DNA from: Tubiluchus corallicola
Lineage: Eukaryota; Priapulida; Priapulimorpha; Priapulimorphida; Tubiluchidae
Assembly: GCA_030141605.1 (NCBI GenBank)
Contig: JAQGDQ010000229.1
Location: 64,501-128,500 of the forward strand
DNA length: 64,000 nucleotides
Reading direction: 5' to 3'
Made by a program: the position numbers and the translations under genes. The notes under the pieces are model-generated. The model was not told the DNA's origin and searched no databases. It saw only the letters and a program-made list of their open reading frames with translations. This document shows, in pieces, positions 14,180-27,659 of the stretch (its first letter is position 1; each line of letters starts with the position of its first letter).

Positions 14180-14255
14180 TTGAGATCGAGCACGGTATAC
14201 CCACTGACTTAAAATCAAGCGTAAGGTTCGACCAAAACTTAGCGAAAAATAACCA
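14180..14255 (+). mobile_element. Weak tRNA-like sequence
   Basis: GAGCACGGTATACCCACTGA, an anticodon-like TGACTTAAAATCA (TAA, Leu) and GGTTCGACCAAAAC in tRNA order. The acceptor stem and D arm do not pair well. Probably a SINE or pseudo-tRNA. Confidence 0.3.
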
Positions 14256-16016
14256 AAATTTACTGGTATTCCTTTCGCCTTCCCGTTGAGTAGAGGACAC
14301 GTAGAATCACTGGAAATAAAATCATTATGTAAATTATGAACAAAAGTTTTGAGCTGTGCAAGTCCCAACTAAGTATAGTTTTATCTGCAATGTTTTTGTG
14401 AGTTACAATAGTAAAACTAAAAAAATTATCATCATTCAAAAATGCACGAAAATTGCAGGAAATATCTGTAATAATTCAGCAACTCCTATTCTAGGTTAAA
14501 TATTGTAATAGTTTTCATGAAATTTAGCCAAAACAATTAATCACCATTGTTACGTTTAGATGTATTACTTGATTATAATTGGCAGTCTATGATGTACAGT
14601 CTGGTGTAATTTGGGTAAATTCAGCGAGAAAAATCCTTCGGTAGGGTTTTTACTTGCATTTTCCCACTCGCATACACTGTTCAATGTGCTAGAGATATCA
14701 GTGACGCCACGTCAAAACTAATACAGCTTATTTTTGCCTGTATAAGCTTTTCGTCAGTTTTTAAATATGATATAGTTATCAGCAACATCTAAAGTGCATT
14801 TTGACACCTAGTCATATTTTGCCTTCAGCACTGCATTAAATTGATTATTTTCTCCGATAGCTAATAAATGCACGAATTATGAACCTTTACCACTTAAGTC
14901 TACCCAAACCCGCTCTCTAATGTGCAAAAATACTAAAGAAATATTTGTAATTTACACCGCACTGTGCTCCTTGTTCTTATAAATAAGTATACTTAATAAG
15001 TTCAAATAGCGTTCTTTCTTTAATGCCCCATCACCGAATAGAAAAATTGCTGTCATCTCTGCATCGTTTAGCTAATTTATTAGTCCACACTAAACAACAC
15101 CTTATACAATCACCACATTCAAGTCTATTTAAACGATCAACCCAAGTTTTCTCTTTATCAAAGCTCCAACGCATATTACACACTTATCAACGTAATTTTG
15201 GAGACAGGCGTTCTGCCATCTCTCTGCGCCCCCAGCTCCCTCCTAGCTCCCCTTCCACCCACACAAGAAGCTGTCCGCACGGCGCGTTGCACTAACCAGA
15301 TCCGACATCACAATAACAGGCTAACAACTGAATAACTCGAGAATCACCCTGAATTTAATCTCATGTCATCTTGTTGATAAGCGCCTGACAGAAGACACAA
15401 TCAGATTAATACAGGCAAAGCTGAATGGTTGGCAGTGTTTCTAAGTTAAGTCAACACCAATGTGAACTGTTTGTATCACTGCTATTGGTGTGTCCAAGAA
15501 CTGTTTTAATTCTTGCAATTCGATTCGTCGAAAGTTCGATAGTGTTTGAGAGATCAGTAATAAAAGAAGCCTATTGGGAGAAAAAATGAAGAGTAAATGT
15601 TAGGGTTGTTTTTTTCTTAAAGGACAAGAAAACACTCTTCATAAATAAAACTTAAAAAATTCGTCTTGACATTTTCTATCACTTAAATATTGTCTTCTTC
15701 CATACAAGCTGCGTTTGCAGTAACGCTCTATAAAATTGATAAATGTAAACTCCCGCGATGACCGTTATGCGTAGGCATTCTAACAAGAGATATTTTGAAA
15801 CAAGTTAGATAACAATACCTATTGACATTCACCAACTAAGCAAAAGGTCTGAATTACTTTATATTGGCAATATAAGATCAGTAATATGATCTTGGTGAAT
15901 CAGCGGTGCACAATCGGATGGCGATACAGTGCCATTTTACCAGTTGGCTCAAACATTTTAAGTTATTGAGAATTTTCTTTTCCAACTTTGTATGGAAAGT
16001 TTTTTTTCTTGGAATA

Positions 16017-16082
16017 GGTATATATATATATATATATAGCCTGACACAAATAGACAACCAAAAATGCTGTTATATATATATT

Positions 16083-16132
<50 letters not shown>

Positions 16133-16150
16133 GATATTATATATGTGTCA
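16017..16150. repeat. (TA)n arrays with flanking inverted CCTGACACA
   Basis: TA runs at 16018-16038 and 16072-16128. CCTGACACA near 16040 and TGTGTCAGG at 16145 are inverted, so the block can form a hairpin. ATAGACAACCAAAAATG recurs at 16380. Confidence 0.85.
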
Positions 16151-16963
16151 GGAAATAGGTATTATCTAAGCCATTCACAACGTTAATAATTTATAAGTTG
16201 TGGTAGTTATGCTCACGCCAGTAATTTTAACCACATATGATTCGAATGAAAGGTACAATAACCTTTGGCTCCATATTAATGAAAGTTTATTAGTTTCATA
16301 ATGATTGCTTTCAATTATATTCATTCATTGTATCAAATTTTCAAAGATCATGTAATGCGGGGCATAGAGAGACGCTATATATAGACAACCAAAAATGATG
16401 TTACTTTTTGTTATGTTTGGTCAATTATTTTAGATCCATTCTATACATTTTATAATTTTATATAAATTTATTATTTTAGAGTGCAATGTATGAATTGTAA
16501 TTACTTTAAAGTGCTCTTTCGCGTACAAATGGATAGAACGCCATAAAAATGTAAATAAACTGAAACTTAAAACCCTAAACCTACCATACTAATTTCCTTT
16601 CATTGGTAATTGTCAAAAACCTTATAATCACAAGCTACTTTTTCTACATCGTTATAGGCCAAAACTAATAACATAAGCGTAAGAAACTTCGAGAAATTTA
16701 ATTCTATGTGCATATTTGAACTTATTTACTTCGTACTAGCGTCACTTGCTACAAGATACGCACAGTGGCGTGAACAGTGTGATGGATATCTGAAAAGTAT
16801 TGGGACAAGAAAGAAGAATTACCATCAGGCGAAGACCTTGTAGCTAAAACTTACATTACAAGTCTTTCTTGATGACGACCCAACTCAAATAAGCCTAGAA
16901 GTTTCTGGAAGATCATATTTGTCGCAATCCGTTATTTGTTCGTCACAGCATAATTGAGTCTCC

Positions 16964-17370
16964 TCAGCTGTCTTCTCTTCTCTTTTCTTCTCTTCCCATC
17001 TCTTCTCCTGTCCTCTCCTTTCTTCTCCTCACTTCTCCACTTCTCTCCTCTCCTCTTCTCTCCTCTCCTTTCCTCTCCTCTCCTCTCTCTTCTGTTCTCT
17101 TCTCTTCTCTTTTCTTCTCTTCTGTTCTCTTCTCTTCTCTTCTCTTCTCTTCTCTTCTCTTCTCTTCTCTTCTCTTCTCTTCTCTTCTCTTCTCTTCTCT
17201 TCTCTTCTCTTCTCTTCTCTTCTCTTCTCTTCTCTTCTCTTCTCTTCTCTTCTCTTCTCTTCTCTTCTCTTGTCTTTTCTTCTCTTCTCTTCTCCTCTCT
17301 TCTCTTCTCTTCTCGTCTCTTCTTTTCTCCTCTCCTCTGCTCTCCTCTCTTCTCTTCTCTTCTCCTCTCC
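16964..17370 (+). repeat. (TCTTC)n / (CTCTT)n pentanucleotide satellite
   Basis: About 400 bp of pyrimidine-only sequence. The centre (17140-17270) is perfect (CTCTT)n. The edges are mixed CTCCT/TCTTC. Confidence 0.97.
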
Positions 17371-18346
17371 CTCTTTCCTGATTGTCTGTCTAATTGAGTC
17401 TTTGCGCTTAAGTATTGTAACTGTAAATCACTTTCACTTGTATTTTACACTTATAGTATAACTTTCGGTTGCAAATACATCGACGTTTTGTATGTATTTA
17501 TGTTATCAAATGTATAGACTTAATAAAAATAAAATCCATTCTTTTCGTCTCTCCTTTCTCCTGCCTCCTCTCCACTCCTTTCCTCTCGCTGATTTTTGCA
17601 CCAACCATTTGTCACTGTGCCACTGAGTGTGTCTAGAAACGCCCCAGGCCTCACCACCTGATGTTCCTCTTTTTGTTCCGCCGAGCAGGTTTCTCTCTGG
17701 ACGCGACATCAAACGCACATTTGTTAGGGATTCAGCCGGAATCGCAGCAGCAGAAACTCGTGTTGAATATTATAGACGTTATAAATGAGAGAATGAGGAT
17801 CGTTACGGCTGGAGAAACGAGACATGTCACAGCAACTTATTCAGTTCAGATTTATCATGATTGCCCTGTCAGAACCGTATCATCAGTAATATCCCAGCTG
17901 TCAAGGGCGCTATATGATGGGTGGCGATGACGAGACGCATGGCCAGGCAGGAGCTAGGGGCGATACCATATTTTCCTATAAAATTATTTTTTTTCTTATA
18001 ATTCTGCAGAATTTTCACCAGTTTTTAGTTACGACACTAGTCAATAAGAAGTAAGCTCTGTTCCGGGTTTCTTAACAAAGTTACAATAAAACGTGACTTT
18101 TATAATTTTGAATGCTAAAACAATGAAAAAAATGAGTGCCAATTGTATATGGAACTATATTAAAATTAATGACTATAAGCCATCGAGAAAAATCATGGCA
18201 AGACTTCATTTGACTCCCTTTCTCTCTCCCCCCTCCCCATCTCTCATATATATAATTATATACTTTTCGTTTTTTCCCTTGCCTTCTTCGTCATTAATTT
18301 CCCTCTCTGAATTTGCAGGGTGATTTACTTATGCAGTTTCTGTTAT

Positions 18347-18912
18347 AAAGAAGAGGAAAAAGAAAAGACTGAAAGAAGGAGAAAAAGGAAGAAAAACAGA
18401 AAAAAGATGGCAAGGGCAGGTCAGACAGATGAATCATCTCGGTCAGACACAGTGACAAACAACAGACAGACAGAGAGAGAAAGAATGAAGAAAGTGAAGA
18501 ATAAGGCAGAAAGAAAGAAAAAAGAAAGAAGACATGAAGAAAAGAAGGAAGAAGACAGGAAAAAATAAAAGCAAGAAACGTGGGGCTACCAGGCACATTA
18601 CGAAAGAAGCAGAAAAGTAAGAAACAAAGAAGAAAGCAAGGAGGAAAAAGGCGTAAAAATGGGAAAAGAAAGAAGGAAACGAAGGAAGACAAAAAGAATG
18701 AGAAAAACAAAGACGAAGGAGAAAGCCTAGAGACGAAAGACAGAAGAAAAGGAGAATAAAGAAACAACAAAAAAAAAGAAAAAAGAAAGAGAAAACAAAC
18801 GAAAAGAAAAAAGACGTGAAAAGCAAAGGAAGGAAAAGAAAAGGAAAGGAAAAAAGGCAAGAAAAGAAAAGAAAGAAATGGAAAAGGAAAGAAATGAAAA
18901 AGAAAAGGGAGA
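18347..18912 (+). repeat. Long purine-rich tract
   Basis: About 565 bp in which the plus strand is dominated by GAAA, GGAAA and AAGAAAG words with few T. The 18474-18565 and 18600-18905 parts are the purest. The minus-strand Phe/Ser/Leu frames across it are low-complexity. Confidence 0.9.
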
Positions 18913-19357
18913 ATATACAATTTACACCAGCAAAAACATACGGTGAGTAAGGGTTAAATTATACGGCAGTCACGATACTGGCAGTCAGGAAGAGTTATAG
19001 ACAATAATGGTTGTCTCTTGGTCATTTATTCCGATTACGAGGAGCATATATCACTGGGCGTTGATCTGTCTGTCAAGTTTCAGGCTATTCTCTACCTTAC
19101 TTGTGCAGAATACTAAATAATGAATGAATCTTAATAACACAGAAGAATACAAACGTCATCTGTCCTATGTAAAATGGTGTTTATTTAAATGACATTTTTC
19201 ACTTTTTGCACTTTGTCGCGCTATTAGTCTCCGAAGTTCTATTTTTAGTCAATGAATTAGAAACATATACATAGGAAACTGAAAAAAATCAGTGTGATAG
19301 TTAAATGTAGGTTTTGAATTTATATCTATACATTAAAATGATTTGCTATAAACACTA

Positions 19358-19374
19358 GGAGAGAGAAAGAAAGT

Positions 19375-19468
<94 letters not shown>

Positions 19469-19471
19469 AGA
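19358..19471 (+). repeat. (GA)n microsatellite
   Basis: About 80 bp of pure GA with GAAA-containing edges. Confidence 0.97.
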
Positions 19472-19610
19472 AAAATATAGTTCGAATGACTCACTGAACT
19501 CGAGACTGCGAATCAAAAATCTGACTCCGTCAATAGGTGAAATTTGTTCTAGCACATGATATTCGTTTGCAGTGAGAGGTAAAGATTTAATTAGGTTTTT
19601 AGGTTCTCTA

Positions 19611-20110
19611 GAAAACGACGTCAATGCTGTCATCTTGAATTCAATTCCGATTCAGTCGGTCAATGCGAAATTCATTCTAGCATGTTCTTCTCAAATTTCA
19701 TGATGATTCATTGCGAATTGTTGGAAAACGATGTTATCACTACCAATTTCAATTCAAACGGCAGACCGAAAATCGTACTTTGTAAGTGAATATGGAGTTT
19801 GTTCGGGTATATTCCCATAAAGTTTTATGACGACCCCTGTGAACCTTTTGCTTTTCTCGAATGTTATCCACCACCGTTTTGAATTCAAAAATGACGGAAA
19901 AAATCCGACTTCGTCTGTCGGTGCGGAATTTATTCCAATATATTCCTAAAAACGTTGCGTGGCGAGCGATTGACAGGCTATTTTCGAAAATGATGTTATT
20001 GCCGCCATCTTGAATTCAAAATGGCAGTTCGAAAATCCGAATCCTCTGGTCGATGCACCATTCGTTCTAGAAAGCCATGTTTCATGACGATCCGTTGCAA
20101 ATTAGCGGAA
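19611..20110 (+). repeat. Degenerate tandem repeat, unit about 113-135 bp, four copies
   Basis: Units start near 19611, 19724, 19859 and 19986. They share GAAAA(C/T)GATGTTAT, CC(A/G)CCATCTTGAATTCAAAA, a GTCGGTGCGAAATT-like segment and TTTCATGACGA(T/C)CC. Divergence is high. Confidence 0.7.
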
Positions 20111-21193
20111 TCTTAGAATTTGTTTTCAAAAGATCATTCCCAACAAGAACAACAACAACATATAAGTACCGATTTGGGTCGAGCCTCCTATTAATTAAAG
20201 TATTTCCTTTCATTACACAACATCATAACATCATCAGTATGAAAAGAGCATTAGAATTCCAGCTATCAATACAGCTATAAGCTGCTGGTTTATACACTCA
20301 TCCTGAAGCTTACAGAACTCGGTAACTGTTAGAGATAAAGCTCTCTAAGCTCACAGATTTAGATCTTTCAAAGATAAGAATGACTAAACTCTACAGGGAG
20401 TTGGCTTGGAATCATTAAAACATTTGTTACTTGTAAGCCAAGAAGTGGAAAGGAAAAGATATTTCGGAGCATTAATGAAAAAAAATCCCTCAACCAAGAA
20501 AGGAGGATAAAAACACTACGTTTCAGACTACCGCTGCAGATTTTTTTAGGTGAAAAAAAGCAAAAAATCACATGGAATTACTAATGCTAAGCTTTCTTGG
20601 GAGTTTGTTTATTTATGGTTAACACATAAGGAAGTCAAACTTAACAAGGGTGCAATCACAGGGGAAAATGTTAGCAATACATAAAAAAACTCCCTCAGTA
20701 TATATTCTATGCGATATTTTTTCTTCTTAACCTGAAGGTAAAATACAGCAGTAGTTAGAAACGTTGTGTTTTTTCTCCTTTCTTGATTGTGTTTCTCTTT
20801 CGTTAATAATCACTGTTCTTGTTATTAAGAATATAATTTGTGCTGTTTCTCAGCATTTTAGTTTTAATGCGGAACCCGTAAATCGGTGTTTGAAAACTGC
20901 CGTGAGACAAGGTATCCATGAAATAGAAAATTACGACGTGGCTAAAGTTTGCCAACAAACGTCTTATAATTCGTAATCCTATTATTCTCGGGTTCTCGGG
21001 GGGGGGGGGACATCCTGTGTCAAGAAAATGAAATTCCATTTACATGTTCTGGGCGGCACAACAAGCTAGCCCTGAGTAATATGATGGCAGAGACAGAATG
21101 TCTCGGAAGGACACGGAGTTTTTTCACATATACGTCCATTCAGGCGTTTCAACATTTTGGAAGCAAACTAAAACTACTGGAGACTGACCAGGT

Positions 21194-21281
21194 AAATGAA
21201 ATACCATTCATGGCTTTTAATGAAATGAAATACCATTCTTGGATTTTAAGGAAATGAAATACCATTCATGGATTTTAAAAA
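21194..21281 (+). repeat. 29-bp minisatellite, 3 copies
   Basis: AAATGAAATACCATTC recurs at 21194, 21223 and 21252, each followed by a TGG(A/C)TTTTAA-like end. Confidence 0.9.
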
Positions 21282-21939
21282 AATGAACACGTTATTACGT
21301 CGAAGTGCAGTTGCCGGGAGGATTTTATACAAAAAAAGATTAAATTAAAAGTATGGTATGTTATTTGCTTATACTCGTAGCTCCACATGCATCCTATAGA
21401 AGAACTCAGCCACGCCCCCCCCACCCAAGTTAAAATGTGGATGAGCGTCGAAGCCGTAAGATGTTTATCACTCAAGCTAGCTGAGCTGACAGCAACGCTT
21501 AAAGCAGTTAACAGGATTTGGTAAAATGGACAGGCTTTCTCTTGACGCAGATCCTTTTGTTTAGTTTTTCCGTTTTCATAAAAGTTGTTGAAATGATAGC
21601 TGCGTGTTTCTTAGCAATTTAACAAAACAGAGTGTAAATAACGTATTACTTGGTATGTCAAAAATGTTGTGTAGGTATATAATTATGTTACAGACAATAT
21701 GAAAAAGTTAGACATATTGTAACATTCTTAGGCATTTCATATGACACTTATGCATTTCGGTGTGAAGTAAATATTTTTGCTGCGGTATTTTCATGCTTTA
21801 CCTGGGCATTTTGTAAAAATGTAGCAAATGAGCATAATTCGTTTTAGACGTAACCTTTCCTAGATAATTTGTACATTACCTATAAGATTTGGATAGAATG
21901 CGCAAAACAACTTGATGAATGTATTATTTAAGCAAGCAG

Positions 21940-22780
21940 TTTAAGTAAGCTTATGACTAAGTTAATTGTCTTATTATTGGCAATGGTTGTAACATCTTCG
22001 TCTCTGACAAACCATTTGGCCAGGTGAACCACTTTCCACACCCTGGAAGCCTGCTGTCCAACTAGTGCACTTCCGAATGAGATAGGGATATCAAATTGGA
22101 GCAGCCTATGTGGTCTTTGAGAAACATGCAAAACTGATCTTCAAGACAAATACCTAAACGTAAAAATAAAATTCATTATCTGTCAAACTATCGTCATCTA
22201 AACCTTGCATTATGGCTGTGAAACTTAGATTGAACTCTCCATTATCCTGAGATCAAAGAGTTCGAATTTTACCATCAGCAAAAACTGCATTCCATCCTGA
22301 ACATTTAATGCGACTAGTAAATTCGTAATATTGCCGTCCTCGGAAAAGAAAACAGCCAGAGCATCGAGTCCACCATAATGAAACCACATCAAGAAACCAC
22401 TGGACTATCAGTGACTGTCTTCATTGGACAGGACTTGTCATTAAGAAGCCCGAGACCAGTTTTTTTATTCCTTTAACTTGCAACTGGCAAAAGGCCATGA
22501 GGAACTCAGATGCCCTTTTCGTCGCTACAAAAGAACGAACATCATAGTCAAAACATTGAAAAATCAAGCCCAGCAGCATTCCAGTTGACATCGGGTCATC
22601 CATAATTTCGAAACCAAAAGGAGGAGAAAAAAGAAACACGACAAACTAACAAGATCAAGATTTGAGTAGCTCAACTGCGACCTCATATCTTTCGAATGCC
22701 GTTTGTGTCAACGCATGTTCAAGTGCCAGAATTGGCTTCCAACTTTCCATCATGCAAAGCAACCAATGCCATCTTCGTAA
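21940..22780 (+). mobile_element. Degenerate LINE ORF2 end
   Basis: In shifting plus-strand frames one can read the order typical of one LINE ORF2 C-terminus: a LHYGCET segment, a YHQQKLHSILNI segment, VLGKENSQSIESTIMK, LATGKRP, and a Cys-rich VCVNACSSARIGF end. Stops and frameshifts are frequent, so it is dead. An AACG-rich stretch at 22900-22922 may be its tail. Confidence 0.65.
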
Positions 22781-22924
22781 ATGAAAAACGGATGTACAGA
22801 CACAGATATTTGAGTACATGATGCCTCGGTACGAAACATTTGAACACAGGTAGTCTTGGCCGATAGGCATTAGGCGAACAGGAGTCTAGGACACAAGAAA
22901 AGGCCAACGAACGAATGAACGTAA

Positions 22925-25079
22925 TACAAATTTTCAAGCAGGGCTTGTTTCCGATTTAACTTATTGGTTTATTTCACACATTCCGTAAGATATAATTGGT
23001 GTTATATAAAATGACCGGTAAATTTATATTAAAACATCTGAACATTTGTCCTATTTTACATTAACTAATATTTATTAACTTTTGAATTATATACAATTCC
23101 TGGAAAAACAGTAAAAAAATATTTCAGACGTTTTATCTGGTTTATTTTGGCACTTCATAAAAATATGCCTAGTAATTCTATAGAATTCCCGGTTTCACAC
23201 TTTGCCTATAACATGTGCAAAGTGAGAAAACATGTGTAAAATAATGCTACTCTGTTTTGCCTTTCTTGGTTATTGCTGCATGCTGCTGCTGCTGTCACTC
23301 CTGCTTCTATAGTTGTTGTTGCTGCAGCTGCTGTTGCTATCACGGTGCAGCTGTTACTGCTAAGGGTACTTTTGTTAACGCTACTGCTACTACTTAACTG
23401 CAATTATCATATTTGTTGTTGTCGTTTTTGTCGTAGCTATTGTTCTTGTTGTGTTGTCGCCGTCAATGTCACTGTCATTGTCAATGTTAACTTGCGGCTG
23501 CCTTCGCACTGTTGCATCTTCTGTGTCTTGCGCTGGCCCCTTTAGGCGAATATTATCTATAATGTGCTAAGGCTCCACATGATATTGTTGTAGTGCAAGT
23601 TTTTTTACAGGCATACAGGTGTTTCAGTCTTATGCAAATCCCTATGTACCATGCACATTGAAAACATAGGACACTAGTTCTACCTGAAAAAACTTTTATA
23701 AATAGGCGAAGATTGATTCGGTTTTTAATGACAAAAAGCAAAAGCCCAAATATAATATCTTGTTCCATACTATTACTAATTCACCTTCTTTTGCATACTT
23801 TGCTGTGAACGAGTCATTGTTATTCAACAAAGCAAAATGGGAAATCTTGAGTGATCTGGAAAGTTCTTTAAAGTATAATTAATTAACTGTTCGTTAAACC
23901 TGGCTGATAAAATAAATTTAGCCAAGCATTTCTGACTTGAGAGAGAAATTATTTGAGGAATTGCTTTTTTCTTACGTTTGCATTCTAGCAGAATAATTTG
24001 TAAATCTCCAAGAGTCTAACGCTGTACATGCCAAATAAAGAAATTACTAATCAGAAGGTTCATTGCTACGTAAGTAATCCACTCGGCTACGTTGATTCAA
24101 CTTGACATCTTCTTCATTAAAATCATCTTTAATTTGCAACCATTTAAGTGCTTTTTAGAGAGCAGCCATATCCTCGTGGCATGGCTGATCTGATTTCTGA
24201 ACTTCTCTTTTAGAAGAAGTATCTAAAGAAAACATCCTAAAGTTTTTGTATGACTGGCATAGGAGCATTTATAATGGCGCTATTGTTATACTTTAATATC
24301 AAAAAAGTATCTGCCAGGGTGATGTTAGGATTTTTAATTGCTACGTTAAATAACACCTAGTTCCGCCCCTAGCAAGTTTCATTATCGCATCAAATCTTGG
24401 CGCCGCCCGTCTATTTTACCTGTCAGAATTTCAACACTCGCAAACAGACTATGAGCAATTTTGTTAAATTAACAATCTAAGTTTTTGAAGGTTGCCAACA
24501 AAGGTAACACAGACGGCTCAGGTGTTATATGTCAGTTAGAGGCAAAACTCGGCGGGCCCCCGTCTTTGATGTTCGCCGCTTGTCAAACACAATTTTAAAC
24601 TCACCTGTCAGATGGGCGATCAGTTTGACAGTTATAAGGTTGTAGTGCTGGGGAGTTCCGTGCTGTCTGGGTGGGATAGGTAGCATGTCCAGGATGTATG
24701 TATGTGTCTGCAGACCATGTAGTGGGTCGAATCCGGTCGGTCACAAAAATGGGTTTATATATCTTACGAATGGGGTGCGCAGAACGACATTGAGGAACTC
24801 TCACCACACGCTATTGCCTGGGGTGAATAATGGACACACGTAAATTTGTTTTGAGGAATCTACGTTTTACATTATATTATAATTAATGTTGATTCTTCAA
24901 AACTTATTATAATTGTAACTTGAAAAACTTGGCATACATAATTGCTTTGTACATACATAATTCTTGAGAATGGCCATTTCCATGTTGTCTGCGTCTAAAG
25001 GGTCCACTGCTGACTGCTCATTAAGACGAATGTAGTTAAAAACGGTACAGGTTTGTCATTTGTACACTATTGACTATAA
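22925..25079. other. Non-coding interval
   Basis: No supported gene. A short GC-richer part near 24600-24800 has an open minus-strand frame without recognisable features. Confidence 0.5.
23268..23490 (+). repeat. Imperfect GCT/GTT trinucleotide tract
   Basis: GCTGCTGCTGCTGTCACTCC, GTTGTTGTTGCTGCAGC and GTTGTTGTCG words. It resembles 3.15-3.28 kb. No gene. Confidence 0.75.
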
Positions 25080-25385
25080 ATCTATAGAATGAACAAAATA
25101 TTTTGTGAGTCTTTTGCTAGTCTATACCAGTACAGGTACATTTTTGTATGCTTGCTTGTTTATCTTTGTTTTACTTATTTTAATAAAAAAATCAGACAAA
25201 TAAGTTTAATATTGTTCAGCTTTGAAGGAAATGTCTGCTTCCTACTGAAAGCATTCTACTTTTATTATAGAAATCAATTGAAACAAAATAACGTGTGCAA
25301 TTTTTACCTACTTTTCAATTTGTGCCACTTTTCCATTTGTGCTATTTTTACCTGTGCCATTTTTCCCGTGCGCCCGTTGAGGCGA
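25080..25385 (-). mobile_element. Copy 3 (partial, inverted) of the TGGCACAGG element
   Basis: Reading the minus strand, GGTAAAAATAGCACAAATGG leads into an interior related to the left third of copies 1 and 2 (AAACAAGCAAGCATACAAAAA, GACTAGCAAAAGACTCACAA). The right part is missing. Confidence 0.65.
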
Positions 25386-27659
25386 TTCCTCACATAACAT
25401 CTATTTTGTTCGTAAGTTACCTGGTTTCTTGGTAAATTATTTATCTTGAATGAGTGAAATACCTTAAATACTTAAAGAAAGTATTTAAAGTTTAAAAATT
25501 GTTGGAATTGGTTTCAGCCCGTTTGTTTACTAATGTATTGACTTCTCGACTCACTAGTCTTTTACAATATTAAGATGCAAATCCATTGTCTCCTTATAGA
25601 ATTCTCTTGTTCGTTTGATTTTATCAAATTTTAGACTTACACAACCTAATGTAGTTCAGCTGAGTGTAAATCAAACCAAACCTAATCATCCTTATGGTCA
25701 CGTAAATAACAATGAATAGTGGAAATAAATCAAACGCGGGATTGTTTACATACTACTTTGTGGAATTAGCCAGCATCTCAACCAAGACGGTTCACTATAG
25801 CCTCAGATTTTCAAAAGTTAAGTCAACTTAATCAGTTAATCACTTCGCTTCAAGTCAGCCATCGAGACAAATTTCCAGCCAGGATAATACACAGGCAGTA
25901 AACAATTCGTTAATAGCTTAAGGTTTAGTGTCTCAGACAAAAATTATGTCGGTCGGTAATAATAAAGCATTTGAAGAAGTGACTCGAAAGTAGTAGACTG
26001 TGTTATGTAGGTCAAGGTTAATTATTAATAAAGATAGAACGAGTCCAGAATTATTAATGTTAATTCTGCCTTGTAACCAGAAATCTCTGGTTATAAATCC
26101 AGGCTTTATCTTGCTTTTTCAAAGTTTGGTTTCAATATTTAATAATCGTGGGTGCAGTCCATCACAAATAAACTCGTGTCTTATTACGTATGCCATTTTC
26201 CCCATTTTTTCATCGGTGATGTTTTTTCCTGCATCATTTTTCCCCTGTCATATTTGTATATCAAGTTTTATTCAAACAAACGTATCAAATAATAGAAGGA
26301 GTAATTTTATTAACACATTAAATAAGTCATTACAATGAATTTTACAAAGAAGCCCTCTAAAACAACCAGCGGATGAAGCAAAGGCACCTGTGATAATTCT
26401 ACCTAGTTGGTAACAAGATTTTCCTTGACAATTATCGGTACACGTTTAAAATCAGGTGAGTACATTTACACATGGAGAGAATGTTATTGCAATTGTCAAA
26501 AAAGTTTTTTAAATTTGTAAAGTCCAAATCGTTGAATTTGTTCTTATTTCCTCCGTTCTAACACAGCCGCACGTAACATGGTTTTCAGTTTGCACACTCC
26601 CACAGGGTACAGGTGTACAACCTCTGGTTTGTGGGATTCTTGACCAGCGTTCGTCATGTCAAACTAGCAAAATTAAGGAGAAATTTAATGTGCCGCCAGT
26701 GACATTTATAAGTGTTTTTACATCTTATAAATTGAAGAAATCGTTACTTTAGACACCCTGATTCATTAGACTCAATTGGGTGAACTTGGAATAATAGTCA
26801 ATTCGCTGAAACGACCAAATCTTTGCTATTAATGAAATTTCGATCGTATATAGATCTGATCTGTAGCAAATTGTAAGGAGAGCAACAATTCGTCATGTTT
26901 AATTGTTTACATGTTTAATTGTACTGGTGAGCTCTTCTTACCTGAAAAAGGATCTTGAATAAATACGTTTTTAGAATTTGCTAACATTTTATCAGGTCTT
27001 AAGTTCCCATAGTACACACCATTGTATGGGGGTAAGGCACTTCTATTCATTTGTTCTCCTTAAGAAAATTAGCCCCACCCTCGTTGAAGAAATCCTACCT
27101 ACCACCCGGAGTCGCAACGCGTTAGTATCTAATTTATTTGACACGCCGATAACGGCTATTACTACATCATACAAATCGGAGCTTTTGATAAGTTTTTATC
27201 CGCCTTTGAACTTTCCGACACTTTGTGGGCCGCTGACAATCACAGCACGGTTGCTTCTTTTAAGCTGTCACTCAGAATTAGTTTGAACTTGGGCGAGATT
27301 CTCAACTGTGTGCTTGAAGTAGTTCGCACAAAGAGGAGATACATGTTAGAACTCCCTTGATTTCTAAATAATTCCACTAGCCAGAGATAACAAGCATGAG
27401 ATAACGTTAATATTCTTTCAGCAAATAGTATCTACAGTTTTGCAAATTTCTTGGGAATCCCATTAATTGAGTGCCCGAGGGAACAGATTCAATCATTTAA
27501 GGAAGTTATAGCAAACTGATCAGCTTTGTTATAACATTATGTGCTTCTCACGATCATATTTCGACAACGACATTTTTAGATATTAGTTGTATAAAGAATA
27601 AAACTAAATTAAACACAAACATATTAACAAACTGTTAATTTGGAATTGCGGACTGGACA
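25386..27659. other. Non-coding interval
   Basis: AT-rich sequence between copies of the TGGCACAGG element. Open frames at about 26000-26338 and 26978-27286 (about 100 codons each) have no domain, transmembrane or compositional signal that I would trust. Confidence 0.5.
26180..26260. repeat. Possible isolated end of the TGGCACAGG family
   Basis: TATGCCATTTTCCCCATTTT and TCCTGCATCATTTTTCCCCTG resemble the inverted right-end minisatellite of copies 1 and 2, without a recognisable interior. Confidence 0.35.

Larger units (their letters stand above)
11841..16016. other. Non-coding interval
   Basis: It contains the ACAAC array, a possible hAT fragment and a weak tRNA-like segment listed separately. 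No other feature is supported. A GC-richer patch at 15220-15290 has no coding signal I can recognise. Confidence 0.55.
16151..21939. other. Simple-sequence-rich non-coding interval
   Basis: Holds the TCTTC satellite, purine tract, GA array and two tandem repeats listed separately. An 89-codon plus-strand frame at 17661-17930 shows no recognisable domain. A 10-base or longer G tract lies at about 21000 and a C tract at about 21413-21420. Confidence 0.55.

Noticed and set aside
16954-17461. 147-codon Ser/Leu/Phe frame
   Set aside because: It is (TCTTC)n read in frame.
17661-17930. 89-codon plus-strand frame with mixed composition
   Set aside because: No recognised domain, no upstream or downstream exon pattern; length is within chance expectation.
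18294-18920. 208-codon Phe/Leu/Ser-rich minus-strand frame resembling a multi-pass membrane protein
   Set aside because: Lies on the pyrimidine strand of the purine tract; other frames on that strand are equally open.
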